Positions 43,018 to 50,765 of a stretch of 64,000 nt of DNA are shown here, one piece after another. The stretch lies in assembly GCF_020216025.1 (NCBI RefSeq), contig NZ_JAIWNC010000019.1, positions 62,001-126,000 on the forward strand, given 5' to 3'. Both the position numbers and the translations under genes were made by a program. The number at the start of each line of letters is the position of its first letter. Position 1 is the first letter of the stretch. The notes beneath the pieces were generated by a model. The model worked only from the letters and a program-made list of their open reading frames with translations, made no database searches and was not told where the DNA came from. The stretch is from Jidongwangia harbinensis. GTDB taxonomy: Bacteria > Actinomycetota > Actinomycetes > Mycobacteriales > Micromonosporaceae.

Positions 43018-43266
43018 CTACTCCGGCCGGTGCAGCAGCGCGACGTACAGCGTGTGCACGGCGTCCAGGTCGGCCGGATCGGCGAGGGTGACCTTGCCGC
43101 CGGTGACGCCGTACCACTCCTCGGCGTCCTTGTACTGCACGTGCAGCGTCGCCTCGGCCCCGGACAACTCGGTGCGCAGGGTCAGCTCCCCGGTGATCAC
43201 GCCCACCTCGTCGGTCATGACGCCGCCGGGCGCGTTGACGTCGGCGGTACGGCTCTCGGTTGGCAT
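43018..43266 (-). CDS. small hypothetical protein
   Basis: The protein has 82 residues in a beta-rich pattern (VGVITGELTLRTELSGAEATLHVQYKDAEEWYGVTGGKVTL) with a closing helix LDAVHTLYVALLHRP. Its ATG shares one base with the TGA of the upstream nuclease gene, suggesting an operon and a possible partner role, for instance an immunity or accessory protein. That role is inferred from position only. Confidence 0.65.
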   Translation of the reverse strand: MPTESRTADVNAPGGVMTDEVGVITGELTLRTELSGAEATLHVQYKDAEEWYGVTGGKVTLADPADLDAVHTLYVALLHRPE

Positions 43267-43913
43267 CAGCACTTCTCCAGCATGTCGGTCAGCGCGGCCT
43301 TCTCGGTGCTGGTCACGGTCAGCTTCCAGTAACTCTTCACGGTGATCCAGTCCACCGCGTACTCGCACCAGGAGCCGGTCGCCGACGGTTTCCAGGTGGA
43401 CGGATCCTGATCGCCCTTCGCCCGGTTGGACGTCTGCGAAACCGCGATCAGCTGCGGACGGTCCAGGTCGTTGGCGAAGTCCTCGCGCCGGTCCGTGGTC
43501 CACGCCGAAGCCCCGGAACGCCACGCGTTGGCCAGCGGCACCACGTGATCGACGTCGACCTTGGTGGGGGTGTCCAGCGTCTTGTTGTCGTACACGCTCC
43601 GCCAGGTGCCGGCCACCACGTTGCAGCCGGAGGTCTTGACCTTGGTCCCGTCCCGGGCCAGCACCGAGTCGCGGACGTCGCAGTTGGCGCCGGTGCTCCG
43701 CCAGGACGGAAACTTGGCCCGGCTGTAGCCGCGCATCGAGCCGGCCTTGGCGACCTTGAGCTTGCCGAGCTGGGCACGCGAATCGCCCGGGTCGACGGTG
43801 GAGCTGCCGGCCGGCGGCTCGGTGGGTGCGACGACGCATCCGGCGGCGACGGTCAGGAGCGCGGCGGCCAGGGCCGCGGCAGACAGGGCGGAGCGGAGGG
43901 TACGGGGGGCCAC
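43266..43913 (-). CDS. HNH-type (DUF1524) nuclease lipoprotein
   Basis: The protein has 215 residues. A signal peptide with lipobox AAGC anchors it outside the membrane. The DUF1524/HNH-like core is VDVDHVVPLANAWRSGASAW and RPQLIAVSQTSNRAKGDQDPSTW, with catalytic His and Asn. Four Cys (CDVRDSV, CNVVAG, WCEYAV) suggest disulfides. Secreted nucleases of this type are widespread in actinomycetes and probably scavenge DNA. The GTG at 43913 starts it. Confidence 0.88.
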   Translation of the reverse strand: MAPRTLRSALSAAALAAALLTVAAGCVVAPTEPPAGSSTVDPGDSRAQLGKLKVAKAGSMRGYSRAKFPSWRSTGANCDVRDSVLARDGTKVKTSGCNVVAGTWRSVYDNKTLDTPTKVDVDHVVPLANAWRSGASAWTTDRREDFANDLDRPQLIAVSQTSNRAKGDQDPSTWKPSATGSWCEYAVDWITVKSYWKLTVTSTEKAALTDMLEKC

Positions 43914-43970
43914 CGCCTAATGGTATGTGCCGAACGCCCGCTTGGCGTGATCCGTTCCCGGGTGCCCGGT

Positions 43971-44141
43971 TCATCCCGCGCGCCGGACCCACACCGACTC
44001 CGGTTCTCCGGGCGACCACCGCGCGGCCAGCAGCTCGCGGGCCTCAGCGGTGCTCGGCAGGCCCACGGTCAACGGATGCGCTCCCGACCCGGCTACCAGG
44101 CCCGCGAGCCGGTTACGGCTGGTGACCACGGCGACGCACCC
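43971..44141 (-). pseudogene. remnant of an NB-ARC (SARP/AfsR-like) regulator
   Basis: About 56 codons read GCVAVVTSRNRLAGLVAGSGAHPLTVGLPSTAEARELLAARW, which matches the NB-ARC core of AfsR/SARP-type regulators (the usual VLVTSRxRLxGLVA...LLxxxEAxxLLAARL). Nothing before or after it in any frame continues the domain. It ends at an early TGA, and on its 5' side runs directly into the tandem repeats. It is therefore a fragment of a lost gene. Confidence 0.7.
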
Positions 44142-44190
44142 GGGCGCTCGGCCATCCCGGCCGCAGCGTGTGGAAACGCGGCATCCACCG

Positions 44191-44330
44191 CGCCCGAACT
44201 CCACGCGCAGCATTTGCAGCGTGCTGCTGTGTGGAGATGTGGCATTCAGCGCGCCTGAATTCCACGCGCAGCATTTGCAGCGTGCTGCTGTGTGGAGATG
44301 TGGCATTCAGCGCGCCTGAATTCCACGCGC
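44191..44330. repeat. 61-bp tandem repeats
   Basis: Two full copies and a third partial copy with a period of 61 bp are nearly identical. Each includes GCAGCATTTGCAGCGTGCTGC, in which GCAGCA and TGCTGC are inverted, and GTGTGGAGATGTGGCATTCAGCGCG. A degenerate partial copy precedes them at 44162-44190. There are no spacers of differing sequence, so this is not a CRISPR array. Confidence 0.9.
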
Positions 44331-44526
44331 ACCGGGTGCAGAAGGGGTGGGGGCGTTGTGAGGTTCTCAATTCGCCATGCGGCCCGACTGCGGATGGAGT
44401 GCAGGTCCCTCGTTTCCGGCTCGGCAGCGGACTTCACCCGGCTGGAGGGCGGGGATGCCCCGAACGGCCCGTCCACCGGCGATCTGAGCCGCCCGCCCAC
44501 AATGACCGACCGCGCGACGAGCACCG

Positions 44527-44576
44527 CCTCGTCGATCCTGGACGGTGGTGCACCACCATGTCCAAGATCGACGAGG
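44527..44576 (-). terminator. leuA terminator hairpin
   Basis: CCTCGTCGATC and GATCGACGAGG form an 11-bp perfect stem, with a second inner stem (TGGAC...GTCCA and TGGTG...CACCA). It lies 10 bp beyond the leuA stop. Confidence 0.85.
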
Positions 44577-44586
44577 ACGGTGGCGG

Positions 44587-46320
44587 CTACCGGGCGCGGT
44601 TTACCGCGCTGGTCAGCGCCTTGATCGAGGCGGTCACGATGTTGGCGTCCAGGCCCACGCCCCAGACCGTGGTGTCGCCCACCTCGCACTCGACGTAGGC
44701 GGCGGCCTGTGCGTCTCCGCCGGACGACAGCGCGTGCTCGGCGTAGTCGAGCACCCGGACCCGCACGCCGAGCGGGTGCAGCGCCTGGACGTACGCGTCG
44801 ATCGGGCCGTTGCCGACGCCGACGACCGGCCGGCGGTTGCCGCCGAAGACGACCTGCGCGTCGATCTCGACCTTGCCGTCCACGGTGGCGGTCGAGTAGT
44901 GCTCCAGCCGGAGCGCGCCGAACTGCTGGTGGTCCACCAGGTATTCGCCGGCGAAGATGTCCCACATCTGCTGCGGGCCGACCTCGCCACCCTCGGCGTC
45001 GGTCACCTGCTGCACCACGCCGGAGAATTCGATCTGCAGGCGGCGCGGCAGGTCGAGCTTGTGCTCCTCCTTCATGATGTACGCGACGCCGCCCTTGCCG
45101 GACTGCGAGTTGACCCGGATGACGGCCTCGTAGTTGCGGCCCACGTCCCGGGGATCGATCGGCAGGTACGGCACGCCCCAGGTGAACTTCTCCAGCGGTA
45201 CGCCGGCGGACTCGGCGTCGGCCTCGAGCGCGGAGAAGCCCTTCTTGATCGCGTCCTGGTGGGACCCGGAGAACGCGGTGTAGACCAGGTCGCCGACGTA
45301 CGGGTGGCGCTCGTGCACCGGCAGCTGGTTGCAGTACTCGACGGCGCGCTTGACCTCGTCGATGTCGGAAAAGTCGATCATCGGGTCGATGCCCTGGGAG
45401 AACAGGTTCAGTCCCAGGGTGACCAGGTCGACGTTGCCGGTGCGTTCGCCGTTGCCGAACAGGCAGCCCTCGACCCGGTCGGCCCCGGCCAGCACGCCCA
45501 GTTCGGCGGCGGCCACGGCGGTGCCCCGGTCGTTGTGCGGGTGCAGGCTCAGCACGACCGAGTCGCGGCGCGGCAGGTTGCGGTGCATCCACTCGATGGA
45601 GTCCGCGTACACGTTGGGGGTGGCCATCTCGACGGTGGCCGGCAGGTTGATGATCAGCGGGCGGGCCGGGGTCGGGTCGATGACGTCGATCACCGCCGAG
45701 CAGATCTCCAGGGCGTAGTCGAGTTCGGTGCCGGTGTAGGACTCCGGGCTGTACTCGTAGAAGATCTCGGTGTCCGGGGTGTGGATCTCCGCGTATTTCT
45801 GGCAGAGCCGGGCGCCGCTGGTGGCGATGTCGGTGATGCCGTCGCGGTCCAGCCCGAACACGACCCGCCGCTGCAGTGTCGACGTCGAGTTGTAGAAGTG
45901 CACGATGGCGCGCTTGGCGCCGCGGATCGACTCGAAGGTGCGGTCGATCAGGTGCTCGCGGCACTGCACCAGCACCTGGATGGTCACGTCGTCCGGGATC
46001 AGGTCCTGCTCGATGAGCTGGCGGACGAAGTCGTAGTCGGTCTGGCTGGCGGCCGGGAAGCCGACCTCGATCTCCTTGTAACCCATCTGCACCAGCAGCA
46101 TGAACATGCGGCGCTTGCGCTCGGGCGACATCGGGTCGATCAGGGCCTGGTTGCCGTCCCGCAGATCGACGGCGCACCAGCGGGGCGCGGCCTCGACCCG
46201 CCGGGTCGGCCACCGGCGGTCGGGCAGATCGACGGCGAACTGCTGGTGGTAGGGCTGATAACGCTGGTACGGCATCGCGCTCGGACGCTGCTGGGCGATG
46301 GGGTTTTCCACGGCGGACAT
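44587..46320 (-). CDS. leuA: 2-isopropylmalate synthase
   Basis: The protein has 577 residues, the long actinobacterial class. The HMGL-like barrel has VDLRDGNQALIDPMSPERK with the metal Asp, LHPHNDRGTAVA with the metal His pair, and LFGNGERTGN. The LeuA regulatory domain at the C terminus (from about 440) gives leucine feedback control. It condenses acetyl-CoA with 2-ketoisovalerate, the first step of leucine synthesis. The ATG at 46320 follows TAGGAG. A leader peptide and hairpin precede it. Confidence 0.96.
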   Translation of the reverse strand: MSAVENPIAQQRPSAMPYQRYQPYHQQFAVDLPDRRWPTRRVEAAPRWCAVDLRDGNQALIDPMSPERKRRMFMLLVQMGYKEIEVGFPAASQTDYDFVRQLIEQDLIPDDVTIQVLVQCREHLIDRTFESIRGAKRAIVHFYNSTSTLQRRVVFGLDRDGITDIATSGARLCQKYAEIHTPDTEIFYEYSPESYTGTELDYALEICSAVIDVIDPTPARPLIINLPATVEMATPNVYADSIEWMHRNLPRRDSVVLSLHPHNDRGTAVAAAELGVLAGADRVEGCLFGNGERTGNVDLVTLGLNLFSQGIDPMIDFSDIDEVKRAVEYCNQLPVHERHPYVGDLVYTAFSGSHQDAIKKGFSALEADAESAGVPLEKFTWGVPYLPIDPRDVGRNYEAVIRVNSQSGKGGVAYIMKEEHKLDLPRRLQIEFSGVVQQVTDAEGGEVGPQQMWDIFAGEYLVDHQQFGALRLEHYSTATVDGKVEIDAQVVFGGNRRPVVGVGNGPIDAYVQALHPLGVRVRVLDYAEHALSSGGDAQAAAYVECEVGDTTVWGVGLDANIVTASIKALTSAVNRAR

Positions 46321-46337
46321 GCGGGCTCCTACGAAGT

Positions 46338-46412
46338 GGTCAGTTCCGAAAACCGACCGGCGCGCGTCAACTCCGCGACGAGGTGCCGGCCTCGGATGGG
46401 GCCTCGTCGCGG
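46338..46412 (-). promoter_or_regulatory. leuA attenuator-type hairpins
   Basis: An 11-bp perfect stem, CCGCGACGAGG/CCTCGTCGCGG (46373-46412), overlaps the second half of the leader peptide. A second, shorter stem, GGTC-N-GTT/AAC-N-GACC (46338-46358), sits between the peptide and the leuA ribosome-binding site. A ribosome stalled at the Leu codons would leave the first stem free to form or compete. Which fold stops transcription or translation is not determined. Confidence 0.65.
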
Positions 46413-46438
46413 CAGCGAAGGAGGAGGTTGCGCCACAT
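46367..46438 (-). CDS. leuA leader peptide
   Basis: A 23-codon frame begins Met-Trp-Arg-Asn-Leu-Leu-Leu-Arg and ends 46 bp before leuA. Three consecutive leucine codons in a short peptide before leuA are the mark of ribosome-mediated attenuation. Leucine-leader attenuation has been proposed for leuA in several actinobacteria. The start ATG lacks a strong ribosome-binding site. Confidence 0.7.
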   Translation of the reverse strand: MWRNLLLRCRDEAPSEAGTSSRS

Positions 46439-46505
46439 GTCGTGGAAGAGCCTACGGGCTTCGCCGGGCGGTCGCCACCGCAACGCCCGGATCGTGGGAC
46501 CTCGG

Positions 46506-47294
46506 CTATCCCGCGGGGGCGGACGGCGACCCGGACGGCAGCACCTCTTCGGGAAGCGGTTCCGGGCTGGTCATGGGCATCGGTACGCCGCCGGTCACCG
46601 GGCCGGGCAACGTCACCGAGGCGGGCGCGGCGGCTGTGCTGACCAGCGTGAACGTGCCGAAGGAGACCCGTGCGGCGGTGAGCAGGCCACTGTCGGCGTA
46701 GCAGTAGATGCCGACGTCGACCGGTGCCTTCAGGGAGGCCGAGATGGAGTCGATCGAGTAGCAGCTGCCCTGCGCGCCGGGCAGCGGTGCGGACACCGCC
46801 ACGGAGAGCGGCGCCTGCTGGTCGGTGAACACGGTCAGCCACTGGCGGAAGATCCGGTGCACCTTGGGGTCGTAGTCGCGGGGGATGCGCTTGCCGGGCT
46901 CGGCCACCCGTACGCAACCGGGGGTGACCGGGTTCGTCGCCGAGGCCAGGGCGCACTGGAACACGCCGTCGGTGTTCTCCACGACCGAGACGTCCGCGGT
47001 GCCGCCCAGGGCGCCGCCCGGGATGTCCACCCGCCAGCTGCCGTCGACCGCCACGGTCGCCACCACCGAGCGGGGTTCGGCCCCGGGGCTGTCCAACGTG
47101 TAGAGCGCGGCGAAGCGGTGGTCCAGGGCCTGCGCGGCCCGGCCGGCCAGGTCGACGCGGGCGTCGCCGCCGGTGGCCGGCGCGGCGGCCGAGGAGGGCG
47201 GTGGCGTGGTGGGCGTCGGCCGGGCCGCGGCGTCACCGCCGCACGCGGCCAGGCAGCCGGCGAGCAGGACGGTGGGAACGAAGCGTGGACGCAC
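46506..47294 (-). CDS. lipoprotein of unknown function
   Basis: The protein has 262 residues. A signal peptide ends in the lipobox LAAC, followed by a Thr/Pro linker. The mature part is mixed alpha/beta with Cys at FQCALAS, GCVRVAE, SCYSID and IYCYAD, probably two disulfides. The C terminus is proline-rich. No family is recognised. It lies upstream of leuA in the same direction, 67 bp before the leader peptide, and probably has its own unit. Confidence 0.65.
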   Translation of the reverse strand: MRPRFVPTVLLAGCLAACGGDAAARPTPTTPPPSSAAAPATGGDARVDLAGRAAQALDHRFAALYTLDSPGAEPRSVVATVAVDGSWRVDIPGGALGGTADVSVVENTDGVFQCALASATNPVTPGCVRVAEPGKRIPRDYDPKVHRIFRQWLTVFTDQQAPLSVAVSAPLPGAQGSCYSIDSISASLKAPVDVGIYCYADSGLLTAARVSFGTFTLVSTAAAPASVTLPGPVTGGVPMPMTSPEPLPEEVLPSGSPSAPAG

Positions 47295-47452
47295 CGAGAC
47301 ATTCTCGCCTCTGCTCCTCGAAACGGTCGCCGCGGACGCGGCGTGTCGCGGTCCACAGGCCGGATTCTGGGATCGCCTGTCGGGCCCCGGCCCACCCGCG
47401 GCTAGGCTGGGCCGCGATTGTTGCCGGACCGTGTTCTAAGGAGTTGCCTGCC

Positions 47453-48718
47453 GTGGCGCTGGTGGTGCAGAAGTACGGCGGTTCGTCCGTCGCTACGGCC
47501 GAGCGCATCAAGCGGGTGGCGGAGCGGATCGTGGACGCCCGCAAGGCCGGCGACGACGTCGTGGTCGTGGTGTCCGCGATGGGCGACACCACCGACGAGC
47601 TGATGGACCTGGCCAACCAGGTCAGCCCGTTGCCGCCCGGTCGTGAGCTGGACATGCTGCTCACCTCCGGTGAGCGCATCTCGATGGCGCTGCTGGCGAT
47701 GGCGATCCACAACCTGGGGTATGAGGCCCGGTCCTACACCGGCTCGCAGGCCGGCGTGCTGACCACCTCGGTGCACGGCAAGGCCCGCATCATCGACGTG
47801 ACGCCGGGCCGGCTGCGCACCGCGCTGGACGAGGGCGCGATCGCGATCGTGGCCGGGTTCCAGGGCGTCTCGCAGGACACCAAGGACATCACCACGCTGG
47901 GCCGGGGCGGGTCGGACACCACCGCGGTGGCGCTCGCCGCGGCGCTGCGCGCCGACGTCTGCGAGATCTACACGGACGTGGACGGTGTTTTCACCGCCGA
48001 TCCGCGCATCGTGCCCAATGCCCGGCACATCAAGACGATCACGTACGAAGAGATGCTCGAGCTCGCCGCCGGTGGGGCGAAGGTGCTCATGCTGCGTTGC
48101 GTGGAGTACGCGCGCCGGTTCAAGGTGCCGATCCACGTACGCTCGTCGTACTCGAACAAGCCCGGGACCATGGTCACCGGCTCGATGGAGGACCCGTCCG
48201 TGGAACAAGCGCTGATCACCGGAGTGGCCCACGACCGCAGCGAGGCCAAGATCACCATCGTCGGGGTGCCCGACGAGCCCGGTGCCGCCGGCCGGATCTT
48301 CGAGACCGTGGCCCAGGCCGAGATCAACATCGACATGATCGTGCAGAACGTGTCGACCGAGGGCACCGGCCGCACCGACATCTCGTTCACGCTGCCCAAG
48401 GCGGACGGCCCGACCGCGATGACCGCGCTCAACAAGATCCAGGAACAGATCAAGTTCAAGAGCCTGCTCTTCGACGACCACGTCGGCAAGGTGTCCCTGA
48501 TCGGCGCCGGCATGCGGTCGCACCCGGGCGTCGCCGCGTCGTTCTTCGCCTGCATCGGCGAGGCCGGCGTCAACATCGAGATGATCTCCACGTCCGAGAT
48601 CCGGGTGTCGGTGGTCTGCCGGGACAGCGACCTGGACACCGCGGTGCGCGCCGTGCACGACCAGTTCGAGCTGGGCGGCACCGAGCAGGCGGTGGTTTAC
48701 GCCGGCACCGGGCGGTAA
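47453..48718 (+). CDS. ask: aspartate kinase
   Basis: The protein has 421 residues. The kinase motif VQKYGGSSVA opens it, with TTLGRGGSDTTAVALAAAL and YTDVDGVFTADPRI further on. Two ACT domains at about 265-420 (ITIVGVPDEPGAAGRIF, SLIGAGMRSHPGVAASFF) bind lysine and threonine for feedback control. In related actinobacteria an internal start makes a separate regulatory subunit, which is possible here but not shown. The GTG at 47453 follows AAGGAG. asd follows after 56 bp, making the classic ask-asd unit. Confidence 0.96.
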   Translation: MALVVQKYGGSSVATAERIKRVAERIVDARKAGDDVVVVVSAMGDTTDELMDLANQVSPLPPGRELDMLLTSGERISMALLAMAIHNLGYEARSYTGSQAGVLTTSVHGKARIIDVTPGRLRTALDEGAIAIVAGFQGVSQDTKDITTLGRGGSDTTAVALAAALRADVCEIYTDVDGVFTADPRIVPNARHIKTITYEEMLELAAGGAKVLMLRCVEYARRFKVPIHVRSSYSNKPGTMVTGSMEDPSVEQALITGVAHDRSEAKITIVGVPDEPGAAGRIFETVAQAEINIDMIVQNVSTEGTGRTDISFTLPKADGPTAMTALNKIQEQIKFKSLLFDDHVGKVSLIGAGMRSHPGVAASFFACIGEAGVNIEMISTSEIRVSVVCRDSDLDTAVRAVHDQFELGGTEQAVVYAGTGR

Positions 48719-48774
48719 CCCCGGCATGACATCTCGCAGCGCGGGCCGCGCGGGCATGGCCGGGGTGAACTGAC

Positions 48775-49833
48775 ATGCCGCAGCCCACGCTCGCCGTCGT
48801 CGGAGCCACCGGTTCCGTCGGCACCGTCATGCGGGAACTGCTCTCCTCCCGCCGCAACGTCTGGGGCGAGATCCGGCTGGTCGCGTCCGCGCGCTCGGCC
48901 GGCAAGGAGCTCGACTGCCGCGGCGAGAAGATGGTCGTCCGGGAACTCACGCCGGACGTGTTCGACGGCGTGGACGTGGCGATGTTCGACGTGCCCGACG
49001 ACGTGGCCACCGAGTGGGCGCCGGTCGCGGTGTCCCGGGGCGCCACCGTGGTGGACAACTCGGCGGCGTTCCGGATGGATCCGGCCGTGCCGCTGGTGGT
49101 GCCGGAGGTGAACCGGGACGCGATGCGGCACCGGCCGCGCGGCATCATCGCCAACGCCAACTGCACCACGATGGCCATGATCATGGCGATCGGGCCGCTG
49201 CACCGCGAGTACGGCCTGCGCGAGCTGGTGCTGGCGTCGTACCAGGCGGTGTCCGGTGCCGGGCAGATCGGTGTGGACATCCTGCACGACCAGCTCAGCA
49301 AGGTGGCCGGTGACCGGGCGCTGGGGTCCCGCCCGGGCAACGTGCGGCAGGCGGTCGGCGACGACCTCGGCCCGTTCCCGGCACCGCTCGCTCTGAACGT
49401 GGTGCCCTGGTCCGGTGCGCTGGCCGCGGACGGCTGGTCCTCCGAGGAACTCAAGATGCGCAACGAGTCCCGTAAGATCCTCGGGCTGCCCGACCTGAAG
49501 GTGTCCGCGACCTGCGTCCGGGTGCCGGTGGTGACCGGTCACTCGATCGCCGTGCACGCGGTGTTCGGCTCGGAGCTGAACGCCGACGAGGCGCGTGCGG
49601 TGCTGCGCAACGCGCCCGGCGTGATCGTGGTGGACGACCCGGCGGCCGGCGAGTTCCCGATGCCGATCGACGCGGTGGGCACGGATCCGTCCTGGGTGGG
49701 CCGGATCCGGCGGGCCATGGACGACCCCCGCGCGCTGGATCTCTTCATCACCGGCGACAACATGCGCAAGGGCGCCGCGCTGAACACCGTGCAGATCGCG
49801 GAGCTCCTGGCCGCCGAGTCCGCCCGGAGGTAG
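48775..49833 (+). CDS. asd: aspartate-semialdehyde dehydrogenase
   Basis: The protein has 352 residues. NADP site VVGATGSVGTVMRELL, SNAG-type VDNSAAFRMDP, the catalytic Cys in NANCTTMAM, and the C-terminal CVRVPVVTGHSIAVHAVF with the catalytic His are intact. It makes aspartate semialdehyde for lysine, threonine, methionine and diaminopimelate. It follows ask, and cutA starts 3 bp after its stop. Confidence 0.96.
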   Translation: MPQPTLAVVGATGSVGTVMRELLSSRRNVWGEIRLVASARSAGKELDCRGEKMVVRELTPDVFDGVDVAMFDVPDDVATEWAPVAVSRGATVVDNSAAFRMDPAVPLVVPEVNRDAMRHRPRGIIANANCTTMAMIMAIGPLHREYGLRELVLASYQAVSGAGQIGVDILHDQLSKVAGDRALGSRPGNVRQAVGDDLGPFPAPLALNVVPWSGALAADGWSSEELKMRNESRKILGLPDLKVSATCVRVPVVTGHSIAVHAVFGSELNADEARAVLRNAPGVIVVDDPAAGEFPMPIDAVGTDPSWVGRIRRAMDDPRALDLFITGDNMRKGAALNTVQIAELLAAESARR

Positions 49834-49836
49834 GCC

Positions 49837-50163
49837 GTGGAGGACACGGACGTCTGCGAAGTGGTGATCACCGCGGCCGACCCGGAGTGGCTGGCCGGCT
49901 TCACCCGGCGGCTGGTCGAGGACCGGCTGGCGGCGTGCGGGCAGCAGATCGCCGCCGTCCGGTCGATCTACCGGTGGGAGGGCGCGGTGCACGACGAGGC
50001 CGAGGCCCGGGTCGCCCTGCACACCCGGGCCGCCCTGGTGCCGCGGATCGTCGAGCGCGCGGACGCCGAGCACCCGTACGACGTACCGTGCGTGCTGGCG
50101 CTGCCGGTGGTCGGCGGGAACCCGGCGTACCTGCGCTGGGTCGTGGCCGAGACGTCAGTCTGA
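49837..50163 (+). CDS. cutA: divalent-cation tolerance protein CutA
   Basis: The protein has 108 residues. It is a CutA1 fold: VVITAADPEWLAGFTRRLVEDRLAACGQQI, SIYRWEGAVHDEAEARVALHTRAALVPRIVERADAEHPYDVPCVLALPV. It forms trimers; the role in metal tolerance is debated. Its 3' end overlaps convergent pyrE by 9 bp. Confidence 0.93.
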   Translation: MEDTDVCEVVITAADPEWLAGFTRRLVEDRLAACGQQIAAVRSIYRWEGAVHDEAEARVALHTRAALVPRIVERADAEHPYDVPCVLALPVVGGNPAYLRWVVAETSV

Positions 50164-50673
50164 CAGGTCGGCGCGGGTGAGCAGTGCCCGCAGCTGGATG
50201 CCCTCCGCGGCGAGGGCCTGGGCCCCGCCCTCCTGCCGGTCGATCACGCACAGCGCGTGGTCCACGTGCGCGCCCAGCTTGCGCAGCTCGTTCGTGGAGA
50301 TGACCACCTGGCCGCCGGAGGTGACCACGTCCTCGACCACCAGGACCCGCCGGCCGGCCACCTCGGCGCCCTCGGCGAGCCGGGCGGTGCCGTACTTCTT
50401 CGCCTCCTTGCGGACGAACGCGCAGGGCAGCTTGGCGTGCCGGCCCAGCGCGGTGACCACGGCGATGCCGCCCATCTCCAGGCCGGCGAGCACCTCGGTG
50501 CCCTCCGGGATCAGCACGGCGAGCTGCGCGGCGAGCCGGTCGAGCAGCTCCGGGTCGGCCTCGAACTGATACTTGTCGAAGTACTCGTTGGCGGTCCGGC
50601 CGGAACGCAGGGTGAACTCACCGGTCAGCCGGCTCACTGCGCGGACCTGCCGCGCGAGATCAGAGTCAGTCAC
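50155..50673 (-). CDS. pyrE: orotate phosphoribosyltransferase
   Basis: The protein has 172 residues. The PRPP motif VLVVEDVVTSGGQV is intact, with AFVRKEAKKYGTARLAEG and FTLRSGRTANEYFDKYQF at the N terminus. It joins orotate to PRPP in pyrimidine synthesis. The GTG at 50673 lacks a strong ribosome-binding site but matches the family N terminus. It overlaps convergent cutA by 9 bp. Confidence 0.95.
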   Translation of the reverse strand: MTDSDLARQVRAVSRLTGEFTLRSGRTANEYFDKYQFEADPELLDRLAAQLAVLIPEGTEVLAGLEMGGIAVVTALGRHAKLPCAFVRKEAKKYGTARLAEGAEVAGRRVLVVEDVVTSGGQVVISTNELRKLGAHVDHALCVIDRQEGGAQALAAEGIQLRALLTRADLSD

Positions 50674-50765
50674 AAGGGAACAGCCTGTCAGGCCCGCCGG
50701 GAACCGGCCACAGCACCCCGCCCGCACCCGCTCAGCAACCGCGGCGGCCCGCCGAACAGAGGACC

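Larger units (their letters stand above)
43914..44586. other. non-coding stretch with a gene remnant, tandem repeats and the leuA terminator
   Basis: This region contains no intact gene. In order it holds an NB-ARC remnant (43971-44141), 61-bp tandem repeats (44191-44330), a featureless part, and the leuA hairpin (44527-44576). It looks like a decayed locus. Confidence 0.6.

Noticed and set aside
44191..44330. The 61-bp repeats as CRISPR
   Set aside because: The full period repeats, with no unique spacers, and no cas gene is nearby.
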